Shown in pieces: positions 1-8,327 of a DNA stretch of 64,000 nucleotides (position 1 is the first letter of the stretch; each line of letters starts with the position of its first letter). The position numbers and the translations under genes were made by a program. Source of the stretch: Streptomyces venezuelae ATCC 10712. GTDB lineage: Bacteria; Actinomycetota; Actinomycetes; Streptomycetales; Streptomycetaceae. The notes beneath the pieces were generated by a model, which was given only the letters and a program-made list of their open reading frames with translations, searched no databases and had not been told where the DNA came from. The stretch lies in assembly GCF_008639165.1 (NCBI RefSeq), contig NZ_CP029197.1, positions 7,940,001 through 8,004,000 of the forward strand, given 5' to 3'.

Positions 1-543
1 GAGCCCACGGACGAGCGCAAGTCGGTTCTCGTCCGCCGCCGTGAACTCCGTGACGACGGAACGGATCGCGCTCACCGACTTGTAGACGATCCGGCCGTGC
101 CGGGCGCGGAACGCGAGGATCTCCTCGGGGTCGTCGCTGACCAGCGTCTCCGGTACGGCGAATCCGCAGCGCCCGATGAGCTGGGCCTGGTAGGGCTTGG
201 AGGCGTTGGAGCCCATGGCGCGGGGCCGGTTGACCACGACGGCCGGGGCCGTGTCGAGCCAGCCCACGAACCACTCCTGGAACGCCGCAGCCCGTGCCCG
301 GGCCGCCGGGTCCGCGTCGTCCGGCGGCTCCAGCGGGCGGGCGTACACGGCCGACACCTCCCCGAGCGGCACCCGCGTCCCCTCGACGGTCAACCGGGCG
401 TCCAGGGCGTCCGTACCGACCACGAGGTCGTACCGGGCGGTGCGGGCCTGGTCGATCACCAGGTGGCGCAGGCCGGCGTCCCGCGCGGCGCCGATCGCGC
501 GGGTGAGCGGCGCGTCGTCCGTACGGCCGAAGAACAGGATCAC
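1..543 (-). CDS. ATP-grasp ligase (RimK/MvdD-like), 5' part only
   Basis: Only the first 181 codons are in the window; the gene continues past the left edge. The protein starts VILFFGRTDD with a pre-ATP-grasp fold. It then has a segment typical of RimK/MvdD-type ATP-grasp enzymes: VVVNRPRAMGSNASKPYQAQ, then GFAVPETLVSDDPEE, then the YKSVSAIRS strand that should carry the ATP-binding lysine. This family joins a carboxylate to an amine or hydroxyl through an acyl-phosphate, often on peptides. The GTG start overlaps the stop of the upstream gene by 4 bases, so translation is probably coupled. The catalytic C-terminal lobe is not visible, so activity is inferred. The substrate may be the tail of the M6 protease encoded first in the operon, but that is a hypothesis. 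Confidence 0.85.
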   Translation of the reverse strand, partial: MILFFGRTDDAPLTRAIGAARDAGLRHLVIDQARTARYDLVVGTDALDARLTVEGTRVPLGEVSAVYARPLEPPDDADPAARARAAAFQEWFVGWLDTAPAVVVNRPRAMGSNASKPYQAQLIGRCGFAVPETLVSDDPEEILAFRARHGRIVYKSVSAIRSVVTEFTAADENRLALVRGL

Positions 544-1376
544 TCGGTCCTCCTCGTGGGCTGGTCTGCGACGGCCACCAGGAGGGCGGCGGTGGCCTCG
601 ACGTGCGGCGGGTCGTCCAGCCGCGGGCACAGACGCACGTCGGTCACCACGGCTCCGGTCGCGCGGGGCGCGAACCGGAGCTCGAAGTGCCGTGTGCCGA
701 GCACGTCGGCGAGGCGCAGGCAGCGCTCGCCGTGCTCGCCGGCCCGGGGACCGATCACCCGGTCCCCGGCGACGAGCAGGGTGTCGCGGTATCCCGCCGG
801 CGCCACCGACAGCACGTCGACCGGGACCGGTGATCCGGGGCCGCCCGGCCACGCGAGGCGCGGCACGTGCCGTTCCCCGGGGTCGGGCGGGCCGACCAGG
901 CCGCCGCGGGTCGCCCCGCCGCGCCGGGCCACCGGCAGGCCGCACCGTTCGGCGTGCACGAGCGCCGTCGTGGGGGAGACGGTGCCGTGGGCGGTTCCGT
1001 ACGCGTCGACCAGGCCGATCACCCGGGGCGCCAGGGACAGCAGCCAGCTGGCGACCAGGGCCTGCCGCTCGCTGTGCGCGTACTGGGCGTCCTTGGCGCG
1101 GGGGCCGTCCGCGGTTCTCGTGGCGGGCGGCGTGCCCGGCAGCCGGTTCAGCACCGCGCCGACGGTCCGGTCGTCGAGGACCCGGCCGGTGGGCAGGGTG
1201 ATCCGGGTGGCGGCCACGCCCGCGCGGGTCACCCGGTGGCTCCACCGAGCGCGGGCGAGTTCGGCGGGCGTGAGGACCAGGACTACGCCGTGGCCGCCCC
1301 GGGCCGACAGCGCGCGGGCCACCGCCGCCGCGCCGCCGTCCTCGGGAGCGGCCAGGAGGAGAATGCTTCCGCTCAC
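540..1376 (-). CDS. Degenerate ATP-grasp-like partner protein
   Basis: This 278-residue protein has no clear characterised match. Its layout follows an ATP-grasp enzyme. It has an N-terminal strand SGSILLLAAPEDGG, then RITLPTGRVLDDRTVGAVLNR, which resembles the pre-ATP-grasp 'aV..R' segment. Next comes YAHSERQALVASWLLSL, and near the end LRLADVLGTRHFELRF followed by VRLCPRLDDPP, recalling the C-terminal lobe. The ATP-binding lysines and the acidic metal ligands of the active family are not apparent, so it may be a pseudoenzyme. GTG was chosen because it overlaps the stop of the M6 protease gene by 4 bases, and its own stop overlaps the next gene by 4 bases. A role as substrate-recognition or regulatory partner of the downstream ligase is inference. 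Confidence 0.75.
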   Translation of the reverse strand: MSGSILLLAAPEDGGAAAVARALSARGGHGVVLVLTPAELARARWSHRVTRAGVAATRITLPTGRVLDDRTVGAVLNRLPGTPPATRTADGPRAKDAQYAHSERQALVASWLLSLAPRVIGLVDAYGTAHGTVSPTTALVHAERCGLPVARRGGATRGGLVGPPDPGERHVPRLAWPGGPGSPVPVDVLSVAPAGYRDTLLVAGDRVIGPRAGEHGERCLRLADVLGTRHFELRFAPRATGAVVTDVRLCPRLDDPPHVEATAALLVAVADQPTRRTE

Positions 1377-3100
1377 TGCGGGGGGAGACTGTCGTACACC
1401 CGCTTGGCCTGCGCGTCGCCGGCCTCGACGGCCTCCCGCAGGGCCTCCGCGCCCGCTCCGTACCGTGGTCCGCCGACCAGGTCGGGCCGGAGCTCGGCGC
1501 CGATGAACGGCTCCGTGTGCTCGCCCGCGCCCCCGGCGCCGCCCACGGACCGCTCCAGGGCGGTGAGCCGGGTCCGCAGGTCGTGGATGGCGGCGGCGGT
1601 GGGGTCGCCCGCCCCGCCCCTCGATCGTGGGGCCGACACGTCCGGAGGGTTGTCCCAGTCGTCCTTGACCTCCTTCCAGTCCTTGTGCTCCTTGGCCGGC
1701 TCCTTCCACTCCTTGTGCTCCTTGACGGGTTCCTTTCCGCAGGAGACCGCCAAGGTGGCCGTCATGGTCGCCGCGGACGGCGAGATCCGGGTGACGGAGA
1801 CGCAGGACTTGGCGCCCGCGAAGGTGCGCGACGCGGGTGAGCTGGAGGAGGTGAAGGTGGTGTTGCCGCTGGTTCCGGGGTAGGGGTCTCCGTCGTCGCC
1901 GCGGTTCTGTCTGAGTTCGAGGTTGCGCAGGCCGTCGGCCTGCACCAGGCCGACCTTGTAGTGGTTCTCGTCCCGGTTGTTCGGCTGGTTCTCGTCGATG
2001 TGCCAGATCAGCAGCCCGTCTCCCGGCAGCGAGGCGTCGTACCCGGTCCGCTGGCGGTTCTCGAGCAGGAAGTACTCGCTGCCGCCCGCGCCGTCCTTCC
2101 AGAGCCGGTGGACGGTCTGGCTGGACTTCACGTCCGGGAAGGACTCGTCGCCGCCACTCGTGACGATCTTGGTGGTGGCCCAGCCCTGGTTGACCTTGCA
2201 CCAGGCGGACGGATGCGTGGGGCGGTCTCCACCGCCGCCCCAGGAGCCGGCTCCCATCAGGCACCACATGCCGACGCCCTCGGAGGTGTCGTCCGTGTCA
2301 TAGAGGTCGGGGAAACCGAAGAGCAGATGGCCGAGTTCGTGCGCGCAGACGCCGATCTTCGCCTCTTCGGAGATGGTCAGATAGCCGTAGATGTTCGTGC
2401 CGTCGGTCTGGTGCACGGACGGCAGGGTCGCCTTGTGCGACCAGATGTGGAACGGCTTTCCGCTCTGGTCGGCGGCGGGCCCGGAGTGCACCACGACGAA
2501 GGCGTCGACGTAGCCGTTGCCGTCGTTGTCGAACGGCGCGAAGTTCACGGACGCGTCGGCGGCCTGCGCGGCGGACGCCGCCATCTCCGGTGACCGGAAC
2601 GGCGGGACGGGCCTGCCGATGCCGAAGGTGCCGGCCGCGTACCAGTCCATGGTCTCCGGCATGCGGTACGGTCCGTGCACCTCGCCGACGAGGTCCACCA
2701 GGCCGTTGGTGACCTCGCGGTAGTACTCGCGCACGCTGCCGTCCGGCATCGAGCCGAGCGAGAAGAACAGCCGGTCGATGTCCGCCGCGGACTTCGCCAT
2801 CGGCTGGTCCGAGAAGTCCACCAGGACGACGATCACCCTGATGGCGCCGCGCAGCGGGGCCCGGTCGGCCGCCGCCGCGCTGATGGTGGAGCGGGGGGTT
2901 CCCGCCGGAAACGCCTCCGGGGGGAAGATGGTTCCGTCGTCGAAGCCCAGGGGCGTGGGCGGGCTGGTGAAACCGAGCAGGCTGGTGAGCTCCCCGGGGC
3001 CACCCCGCACCTGCTCGAGTTCGTCCAGCATGCGCTGGCGCAGCTCCGGGCTTGGCGCGACGGCGCAGAACGGGGAAGAGGCGGCGGCACGATCGGCCAT
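1373..3100 (-). CDS. M6-family (immune inhibitor A-like) zinc metalloprotease with Lys/Glu/Trp repeat tail
   Basis: The 575-residue product carries HELGH at about residues 254-258 followed by FGFPDLYD, the zinc-site signature of M6 proteases. An Asp-rich DNDGNGYVDAF segment precedes it and may bind calcium. Around residues 450-480 there is a two-copy Lys/Glu/His/Trp repeat (KEPVKEHKEW, KEPAKEHKDW). A short helical stretch follows, then a tail with PFIGAELRPDL. M6 enzymes are usually secreted, yet no signal peptide or membrane segment is visible at this N-terminus (MADRAAASSPF). ATG has an AGGAG 8 bases upstream. The gene is first of three that overlap by 4 bases with the two ATP-grasp-type genes. 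A TetR-like palindrome lies about 185 bases upstream. Confidence 0.9.
   Translation of the reverse strand: MADRAAASSPFCAVAPSPELRQRMLDELEQVRGGPGELTSLLGFTSPPTPLGFDDGTIFPPEAFPAGTPRSTISAAAADRAPLRGAIRVIVVLVDFSDQPMAKSAADIDRLFFSLGSMPDGSVREYYREVTNGLVDLVGEVHGPYRMPETMDWYAAGTFGIGRPVPPFRSPEMAASAAQAADASVNFAPFDNDGNGYVDAFVVVHSGPAADQSGKPFHIWSHKATLPSVHQTDGTNIYGYLTISEEAKIGVCAHELGHLLFGFPDLYDTDDTSEGVGMWCLMGAGSWGGGGDRPTHPSAWCKVNQGWATTKIVTSGGDESFPDVKSSQTVHRLWKDGAGGSEYFLLENRQRTGYDASLPGDGLLIWHIDENQPNNRDENHYKVGLVQADGLRNLELRQNRGDDGDPYPGTSGNTTFTSSSSPASRTFAGAKSCVSVTRISPSAATMTATLAVSCGKEPVKEHKEWKEPAKEHKDWKEVKDDWDNPPDVSAPRSRGGAGDPTAAAIHDLRTRLTALERSVGGAGGAGEHTEPFIGAELRPDLVGGPRYGAGAEALREAVEAGDAQAKRVYDSLPPQ
1670..1729. repeat. 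Two 30-base repeats encoding the K/E/H/W tail
   Basis: Two adjacent 30-base units, differing at a few positions, encode the KEPVKEHKEW / KEPAKEHKDW segment of the M6 protease. The reading frame is kept, so this is an in-frame duplication. Confidence 0.85.
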
Positions 3101-3282
3101 GGCGACTCCTGAGAGTGATGGTCCGTTGCTTTCCGTCACCAAGGTAGCCGTCGCTCGTTGAGGGAGCGCGCCCGACGAACGAGCCCTCGGCATATGCGCT
3201 CCCATGGTCGGCGCGCGCACCCACCCGAAGGCGCCGCCGCGCGCCCCCGCACTCCCCGTTCCCCGTCCGGTCCATCGGGCCT

Positions 3283-3305
3283 TTACCGTACAGTCTGTCT
3301 GGTAA
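3283..3305. promoter_or_regulatory. TetR-type operator palindrome upstream of the M6 protease operon
   Basis: A 23-base interrupted palindrome built of TTACC, GT, ACAG, a central T, CTGT, CT, GGTAA. Nine of eleven positions per arm are complementary. It lies between the 3' end of a TetR gene and the 5' end of the protease operon, so it most likely acts on the latter. The cognate regulator is unknown; the adjacent TetR also has a better placed palindrome on its other side. The rest of 3101-3345 shows nothing else recognisable. Confidence 0.6.
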
Positions 3306-3345
3306 CGCGACCACGACTGAGGCCCCGTGCAGGCGCGCGGCGGGG

Positions 3346-3972
3346 TCAGGGCGTGAGGTCGAGGGCTCCCGGGGCGTCGGACGGGGTGAGTCCGGTGGCC
3401 CAGACGCGGCCGTAGACCGATAGGTCGCGCAGATGGGCGGTGATCTCGGCGGCGCTGTAGCCGGTGTCGTTCTCCACCCACCAGGTGAGCAGCGCGATGA
3501 GTTCGCCGGTCCAGGCCCGGGCGACCACGTCCAGGGGGATCCGCGGCGTCACCCCGAGCTGTGCCACTCGCGCGCGGAAGGCCGCCTCGGCGTGCGTGCG
3601 GATCAGGTCGGTGAACTCGCGCAGGGCCCGGCCGTCGCCCTCGCCCCGCAGGATGACCTGGTAGACGGGCTTCTCCTGTTCGGCGTGTTCGAAGACGTAC
3701 TTCACCGGCAGGCCCGTGAACCCCTCGGCGTGCGCCTGCCGGACGGCCGGCAGGAGGCGCTCGCGGTCCTCGGCGAGGTCGCGGACGATCCCGACCAGGA
3801 GGTCCTCCTTGTCGCGGTAGTGCGCGTAGAAGGTGGCGCGGCCGACGTCGGCGCGTTCGGTGACCTCCTCGACCGTCACGGCGTGGAACCCCTTGTCCAG
3901 GACCAGTTCGACCAGGGCCTGGCGCAGTGCGGCCCGTGTCCTGCGGACGCGGCGGTCTCCCGCGGGCTTCAT
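3346..3972 (-). CDS. TetR-family transcriptional regulator
   Basis: A 208-residue regulator with an N-terminal helix-turn-helix running from TRAALRQALVELVLDKGFHA through VTVEEVTERADVGRATFYAH to YRDKEDLL, typical of TetR. The C-terminal ligand domain (residues 60-208) contains LTWWVENDTGYSAAEI and is not diagnostic. ATG (MKPAGDRR) was chosen; an in-frame GTG two codons upstream is equally close to the purine-rich GGAGAAGGAAG and cannot be excluded. The gene is divergent from an acyl-CoA ligase gene with a perfect palindrome between them, so it probably represses itself and the acyl-CoA genes, with a CoA ester as a plausible inducer. Confidence 0.92.
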   Translation of the reverse strand: MKPAGDRRVRRTRAALRQALVELVLDKGFHAVTVEEVTERADVGRATFYAHYRDKEDLLVGIVRDLAEDRERLLPAVRQAHAEGFTGLPVKYVFEHAEQEKPVYQVILRGEGDGRALREFTDLIRTHAEAAFRARVAQLGVTPRIPLDVVARAWTGELIALLTWWVENDTGYSAAEITAHLRDLSVYGRVWATGLTPSDAPGALDLTP

Positions 3973-4052
3973 GTCCACTTCGCTTCCTTCTCCTTCGAAC
4001 CGTTGACCTGACCCTAGCGTTGCCCGTACGTTGCCGCACACCAAGATTGATA

Positions 4053-4069
4053 CCGAACACACTGTTCGG
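4053..4069. promoter_or_regulatory. Perfect operator palindrome between TetR and acyl-CoA ligase genes
   Basis: CCGAACA, spacer CAC, TGTTCGG: a 7-base perfect inverted repeat 16 bases before the acyl-CoA ligase ATG and about 80 bases from the TetR start. Position and symmetry fit the binding site of the divergent TetR. Confidence 0.75.
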
Positions 4070-4085
4070 AAACTCTGGAGGTGTG

Positions 4086-5642
4086 ATGAACCTCGGGCGA
4101 TATGTGCGCCGGACCGCCGGCCACCAACCCGACGCCGAGGCCGTGGTCTGCGGACCCGTACGGCTGACGTACGCGGAACTCGACGACCACAGCGACCGGC
4201 TCGCGACGGCGCTGCGCGCACTCGGCCTTCGCCGGGGCGACCGCGTGGCGACCCTCGCCGGCAACCGGGCCGAACTGGTCGTCACGGAGGTCGCCCTCTA
4301 CAAGGCGGGCCTCGCCCGCGCACCGATCAACGCCCGACTGGGCGCGACCGAGGTGGCGCACCTGCTCGCCGAGTCCGATGCCCGGGTCCTGCTGACGGAC
4401 GCCGCCCACCTGGACACCGCCCGCGCGGTGGTGCCCGGCTCGGGCGTGACGACCGTCCTCGGCTACGACGGCCCCTGCGACCTCGGCCCGGGCTACGCCG
4501 AGACCCTCGCCGCCACCGAACCGGAACCCGTCGAGACCGAATGCGCCGAAGACGACACCGCCGTCCTGCACTTCACCTCCGGCTCCACCGGAAAACTCAA
4601 GGCGGCGGTCCAGACGTACGGCAACAGGCTCGCCCTGATGCGCAAGTCGACGATGGGCGCCGACACCCGGGTCGGCCCCGGCAGCCGGCAGATCCTGGCC
4701 GGGCCGGTCACCCACGCCTCGGGCATGCCGCTGATGGGCATCTTCTTCGCCGGCGGCTGCGCGGTCGTACTGCCCCGCTGGGACGCCGAGGAGTTCCTCG
4801 CCACCGTCGAGCGCGAGCGCGCCACCCACGCCTTCGTCGTGCCGACCATGGTCAACACCGTGCTCGCCCTGCCGACCGCCCGCGACCACGACCTCTCCAG
4901 TCTGCGTCAGCTGACCTACGGCGCCGCGCCGATGGCCCCGGCCCGCATCCGGGCCGCCTGGGAGCTCTTCGGACCCGTCCTCTCCCAGGGATACGGATGC
5001 GGCGAGACGACCTCCGGCGTCCTGTTCCTCTCCACCGAGGACCACCGGCGCGCCATCGAAGGCGAGGACGAAGAGCTGCTGCTGTCCTGCGGCCGCCCGC
5101 TCGCCGAGGCCGAGGTCGTCATCGTCGACGACGACGGAAAGCCCGTCGCCGACGGAGAGATCGGCGAGATCGCCGTCCGCGGGCCCGATGTCGTGCCCGG
5201 CTACCACAACGAGCCGGCCCTGACGGCGGAGTCCTTCCGGGACGGCTGGTTCCACACCGGAGACCTCGCCCGCCGCCGCGCGGACGGCTACGTCTTCATC
5301 GTCGACCGCAAGAAGGACATGATCGTCTCCGGCGGATTCAACATCTACGCCGTCGAGGTCGAGTCCGTCCTCCAGCAGCACCCCGACGTCTACGAGGCCG
5401 CCGTCGTCGGCGTTCCCGACGAGCGGTGGGGCGAGGCGGTCAAGGCCGTCGTCGTCCCGCGCGACGGCGCCGTCCTCACGCAGACCGACCTCATCGACTT
5501 CTGCGCCGAACACCTGGCCCGCATGAAGAAGCCGCGCTCCGTCGACTTCGTCACGGCCCTGCCCCACAACCCCAACGGCAAGATCGACCGCCGCGCCGTC
5601 CGCGACCCCTACTGGGCGGGCGCCGCGCGCCGCGTCAACTGA
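4086..5642 (+). CDS. Acyl-CoA ligase (AMP-forming, ANL superfamily)
   Basis: A 518-residue AMP-forming ligase that would activate a carboxylic acid to its CoA thioester in the cytosol. The motifs appear in the right order: HFTSGSTGKLKA (phosphate loop), LSQGYGCGETTSG (adenine-binding A5 region), WFHTGDLARRRADGYVFI with VDRKKDMIVSGGFNIYAVEV (hinge), and PHNPNGKIDRRAV with the catalytic lysine near the C-terminus. ATG has GGAGG 5 bases upstream. The acyl-CoA dehydrogenase gene starts 14 bases after its stop, so the two are cotranscribed. Together with the downstream MFS importer it suggests uptake, activation and desaturation of an acid. Substrate, fatty or aromatic/alicyclic, cannot be told from sequence. 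Confidence 0.92.
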   Translation: MNLGRYVRRTAGHQPDAEAVVCGPVRLTYAELDDHSDRLATALRALGLRRGDRVATLAGNRAELVVTEVALYKAGLARAPINARLGATEVAHLLAESDARVLLTDAAHLDTARAVVPGSGVTTVLGYDGPCDLGPGYAETLAATEPEPVETECAEDDTAVLHFTSGSTGKLKAAVQTYGNRLALMRKSTMGADTRVGPGSRQILAGPVTHASGMPLMGIFFAGGCAVVLPRWDAEEFLATVERERATHAFVVPTMVNTVLALPTARDHDLSSLRQLTYGAAPMAPARIRAAWELFGPVLSQGYGCGETTSGVLFLSTEDHRRAIEGEDEELLLSCGRPLAEAEVVIVDDDGKPVADGEIGEIAVRGPDVVPGYHNEPALTAESFRDGWFHTGDLARRRADGYVFIVDRKKDMIVSGGFNIYAVEVESVLQQHPDVYEAAVVGVPDERWGEAVKAVVVPRDGAVLTQTDLIDFCAEHLARMKKPRSVDFVTALPHNPNGKIDRRAVRDPYWAGAARRVN

Positions 5643-5656
5643 ACAGGAACCCCGCC

Positions 5657-6826
5657 ATGCCCTTCACCCTCGAACCCTCCTACGACGAGAACCCCCGCCT
5701 CCAGGAACTCGTCGTCCGGCTGCGCACCTACCTGCGTGACGAACTCCTCCCGTACGAGCGCGAGCACGGGATCACCCCGGAGACCCCGCTCGACCGCGCC
5801 ACCCTCGAACGCGTCTGGAAGCGCAGCGCGGAACTCGGCTTCTACGGCGTCAGCCTGCCGCCGGAGCTGGGCGGGCAGGGCATCGGCTTCGCCGAACTGT
5901 GCGCCCTCAAGGAGGAACTGACCGCCTCCGGCGCCGCCCTCTCCCACTCCGTCCTCGGTGACATGGGCGGGCCGCTGCGCGTCGGCGCGATCGTGAAGTA
6001 CGCCACCGAGGAGCAGCGGGAGCGCTACCTCATGCCCGTCGTCCGGGGCGAACGGGCCTGCTGCTTCTCCCTCACCGAGGAGGACGCGGGCTCGGACGTA
6101 CGCCGGATGACGACCACCGCCACCCCGGACGGCGACGGCTACGTCCTCAACGGCAAGAAGGTCTTCTCCTCCGCCGCCCCGTTCGCCGACTTCGCCGTCG
6201 TCGTCGCCCGCATGGCCGGCGAGGAGGACACGTACAGCGCCTTCCTCGTCGACCTCGACACCCCGGGCTGCACCGTCCTGGACGGCGAAGTCCCCATGTC
6301 GGGGCAGCAGATGGAAGGCGACCTCCTCTTCGAGAGCTGCCGCGTCCCCGCCGCGAACCTCCTCGGCGAGATCGGCCAGGGCCTGCGCATCGGCATCGGC
6401 CGCATCACCCTCAACCGCCTGCTCCACTGCCCTTCCCTCATCGGCGCGGCCCGCCGCGCCTGGGACCTGTCGGTGGAGTACGCCATGAACCGCGTCGTCT
6501 TCGGCCGGCCGCTCCTCGCCCACCAGGCCATCCAGCACAAGATCGCCGACATGGCCACCGAGATCTACGCGGCCCGCTCGATGGTGACGGCCACCGCCGT
6601 GAAGGCCGACCGGGGCGACGACATCTCCGTCGAGGCCAACATGTGCAAGCTCTTCACCTCCGAGGCGTGCTTCCGGGCCGCCGACCAGGCGGTCCAGATC
6701 CACGGCAAGGCCGGCCTGACCCGCGGACACGAGGTCGAGCAGATCTTCCGCAGCCTGCGGATGTTCCGGATCGTCACCGGCACCACCGAGATCCACAAGA
6801 ACGCCATCGCCAAGGGCCTCGTCTGA
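5657..6826 (+). CDS. Acyl-CoA dehydrogenase
   Basis: A 389-residue FAD-dependent acyl-CoA dehydrogenase. CCFSLTEEDAGSDVRRMTTT is the first family signature, and GRPLLAHQAIQHKIADMAT with VQIHGKAGLTRGHEVEQIFR and TGTTEIHKNAIAKGL forms the C-terminal flavin and tetramer region. It introduces a 2,3-double bond into an acyl-CoA and passes electrons to ETF. Translation starts at ATG after ACAGGAAC. It follows the acyl-CoA ligase at 14 bases, so the pair carries out consecutive steps. A strong hairpin shortly after the stop separates it from the MFS gene. Confidence 0.93.
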   Translation: MPFTLEPSYDENPRLQELVVRLRTYLRDELLPYEREHGITPETPLDRATLERVWKRSAELGFYGVSLPPELGGQGIGFAELCALKEELTASGAALSHSVLGDMGGPLRVGAIVKYATEEQRERYLMPVVRGERACCFSLTEEDAGSDVRRMTTTATPDGDGYVLNGKKVFSSAAPFADFAVVVARMAGEEDTYSAFLVDLDTPGCTVLDGEVPMSGQQMEGDLLFESCRVPAANLLGEIGQGLRIGIGRITLNRLLHCPSLIGAARRAWDLSVEYAMNRVVFGRPLLAHQAIQHKIADMATEIYAARSMVTATAVKADRGDDISVEANMCKLFTSEACFRAADQAVQIHGKAGLTRGHEVEQIFRSLRMFRIVTGTTEIHKNAIAKGLV

Positions 6827-6854
6827 CCCACCCCCTGGCGCCCAGGGCGGTGCC

Positions 6855-6880
6855 GGGCCCCGCTCCGGCGAGCGGGGCCC
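6855..6880 (+). terminator. GC-rich hairpin, probable terminator
   Basis: GGGCCCCGCT, loop CCGGCG, AGCGGGGCCC: a perfect 10-base stem 28 bases after the acyl-CoA dehydrogenase stop. There is no U-tract, which is common for actinobacterial terminators. It may only attenuate, because the MFS gene follows on the same strand. Confidence 0.65.
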
Positions 6881-6948
6881 CCGGCCACGGGGGACGACCG
6901 CCCACCCGTACGACCCCCTGCCCCACCCGCACCCGCAGGAGTCGCCCC

Positions 6949-8262
6949 ATGACACCCCGTACCCTCATCACGCGGTCCCGGCCCGTCGCCGCACCGGCGG
7001 CGGACCGTCGCAGAGCCTGGCTGGTCACCGCGATGATCGTGGCCTTCATGGTCGTCAACTACGCCGACAAGTCGGTCCTCGGCCTCGCCGCCGTGCCCGT
7101 CATGACGGAACTCGGCCTCAGCAACAGCACCTACGGCCTGATCTCCAGCTCCTTCTTCTTCCTCTTCAGTGTTGCCGGACTCCTCGTGGGGTTCCTCTCC
7201 ACCCGGATCTCCAGCCGCGTCCTGCTGTTCGTCATGACCGTGCTGTGGGCCGTCGCCCAACTCCCGGTCCTGCTGGTGGCGTCCGTCCCCACGCTGATGG
7301 CCGGCCGCATCCTGCTCGGCGCCGCCGAAGGGCCGGCGGCGTCCATGTCCATGCACGCCCTGTACAAGTGGTTCCCGCCGGAACGCCGCGCCCTGCCCTC
7401 CGCCCTCCAGATCGGCGGCGCGGCCCTGGGCACGCTCATCGCGGCGCCCGTCGTCACCTGGCTGATCGACGGCTTCGGCTGGCGTTCGGCCTACGCCGTC
7501 CTGGCCGCCGTCAGCGCCCTCTGGGCACTGCTGTGGTGGCGGGTCGGACACGACGGCCCGTACGACCACGAGCGCACGGCCACGGGACCGGGCGGGCCCC
7601 GGCTGCCGTACCGGAGGATCCTGCTGACCGGCACGGTGCTCGGCAGCATCGCCAGCGCCTTCGGGGCGGCGTGGGCCCTGTCCCTCAGCCACGCCTGGCT
7701 GCCCGCGTACTTCAGGACCCAGCTGGACATGTCCGCCGCGGCCTCGGCGACCGCCATCAGCGTCATATCGGGCTTCGGGCTGGTGCTGCTGCTGGGGGTC
7801 TGCCCGTTCGTGGACGCGCTGAAATCCCGTGGCGTGAGCAGCCGTTGGTCCAGCGGGGCGGCCCAGAGCGTCGCCGTGGTCCTGGCCGGATGCGCGATGA
7901 CGGCGTTCCCGTTCGTCGACGCCACCGGTCCGCGGCTGGTACTCGTCGCCTGCGCCTTCGGCGGCACCGCCGTGGCCGTCCCCCTCCACTACATGACGAC
8001 CGCCGAGGTCGTCCCGCCCGCCCAGCGCGGCGCCGTCTTCGGCATCGTGGCCGGCGTCGGAACCCTGCCGGGGCTCGTCGCACCGTTCCTCACCGGCCAC
8101 CTCATCGACACGGCGCAGACCCCGGCCGCCGGCTACACCACCGCGTTCGTCGCCGCCGGCGCGGTGATGCTCACGGCCGGAGCCTTCGCCCTGACGGCCA
8201 TCCGCCCGGAGCGGGACGCCCGCCGCATCGCCCAGGAAGCCGGGTCACGGCCGCCGGCCTGA
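6949..8262 (+). CDS. MFS transporter, anion:cation symporter type
   Basis: A 437-residue membrane protein with about twelve hydrophobic segments. The first contains VVNYADKSVLGLAAVPVM, the charged helix-1 pattern of organic-acid:proton symporters (ACS family). GRILLGAAEGPAASMSMHAL fits helix 4 and its G/A-rich MFS motif. The loop KWFPPERRALPSALQIGGAA is also typical. ATG has CAGGAG 8 bases upstream. It follows the acyl-CoA ligase/dehydrogenase genes on the same strand, so import of the acid they act on is the likely role. The substrate is unknown. Confidence 0.9.
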   Translation: MTPRTLITRSRPVAAPAADRRRAWLVTAMIVAFMVVNYADKSVLGLAAVPVMTELGLSNSTYGLISSSFFFLFSVAGLLVGFLSTRISSRVLLFVMTVLWAVAQLPVLLVASVPTLMAGRILLGAAEGPAASMSMHALYKWFPPERRALPSALQIGGAALGTLIAAPVVTWLIDGFGWRSAYAVLAAVSALWALLWWRVGHDGPYDHERTATGPGGPRLPYRRILLTGTVLGSIASAFGAAWALSLSHAWLPAYFRTQLDMSAAASATAISVISGFGLVLLLGVCPFVDALKSRGVSSRWSSGAAQSVAVVLAGCAMTAFPFVDATGPRLVLVACAFGGTAVAVPLHYMTTAEVVPPAQRGAVFGIVAGVGTLPGLVAPFLTGHLIDTAQTPAAGYTTAFVAAGAVMLTAGAFALTAIRPERDARRIAQEAGSRPPA

Positions 8263-8327
8263 GCACGGCGGCCCCGGCGCCCCCTCCATGATCCGGTGCG
8301 TCCACCCTCCCTGTCGGCCGGGCCCGT

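Noticed and set aside
97..1506. Long plus-strand frame across the ATP-grasp genes
   Set aside because: Arg/Pro/Gly-rich shadow of the minus-strand genes; no recognisable domain, and the minus strand has coherent overlapping genes.
6855..6880. Hairpin as part of a riboswitch for the MFS gene
   Set aside because: Only a single perfect stem with no conserved aptamer features; a terminator fits better.
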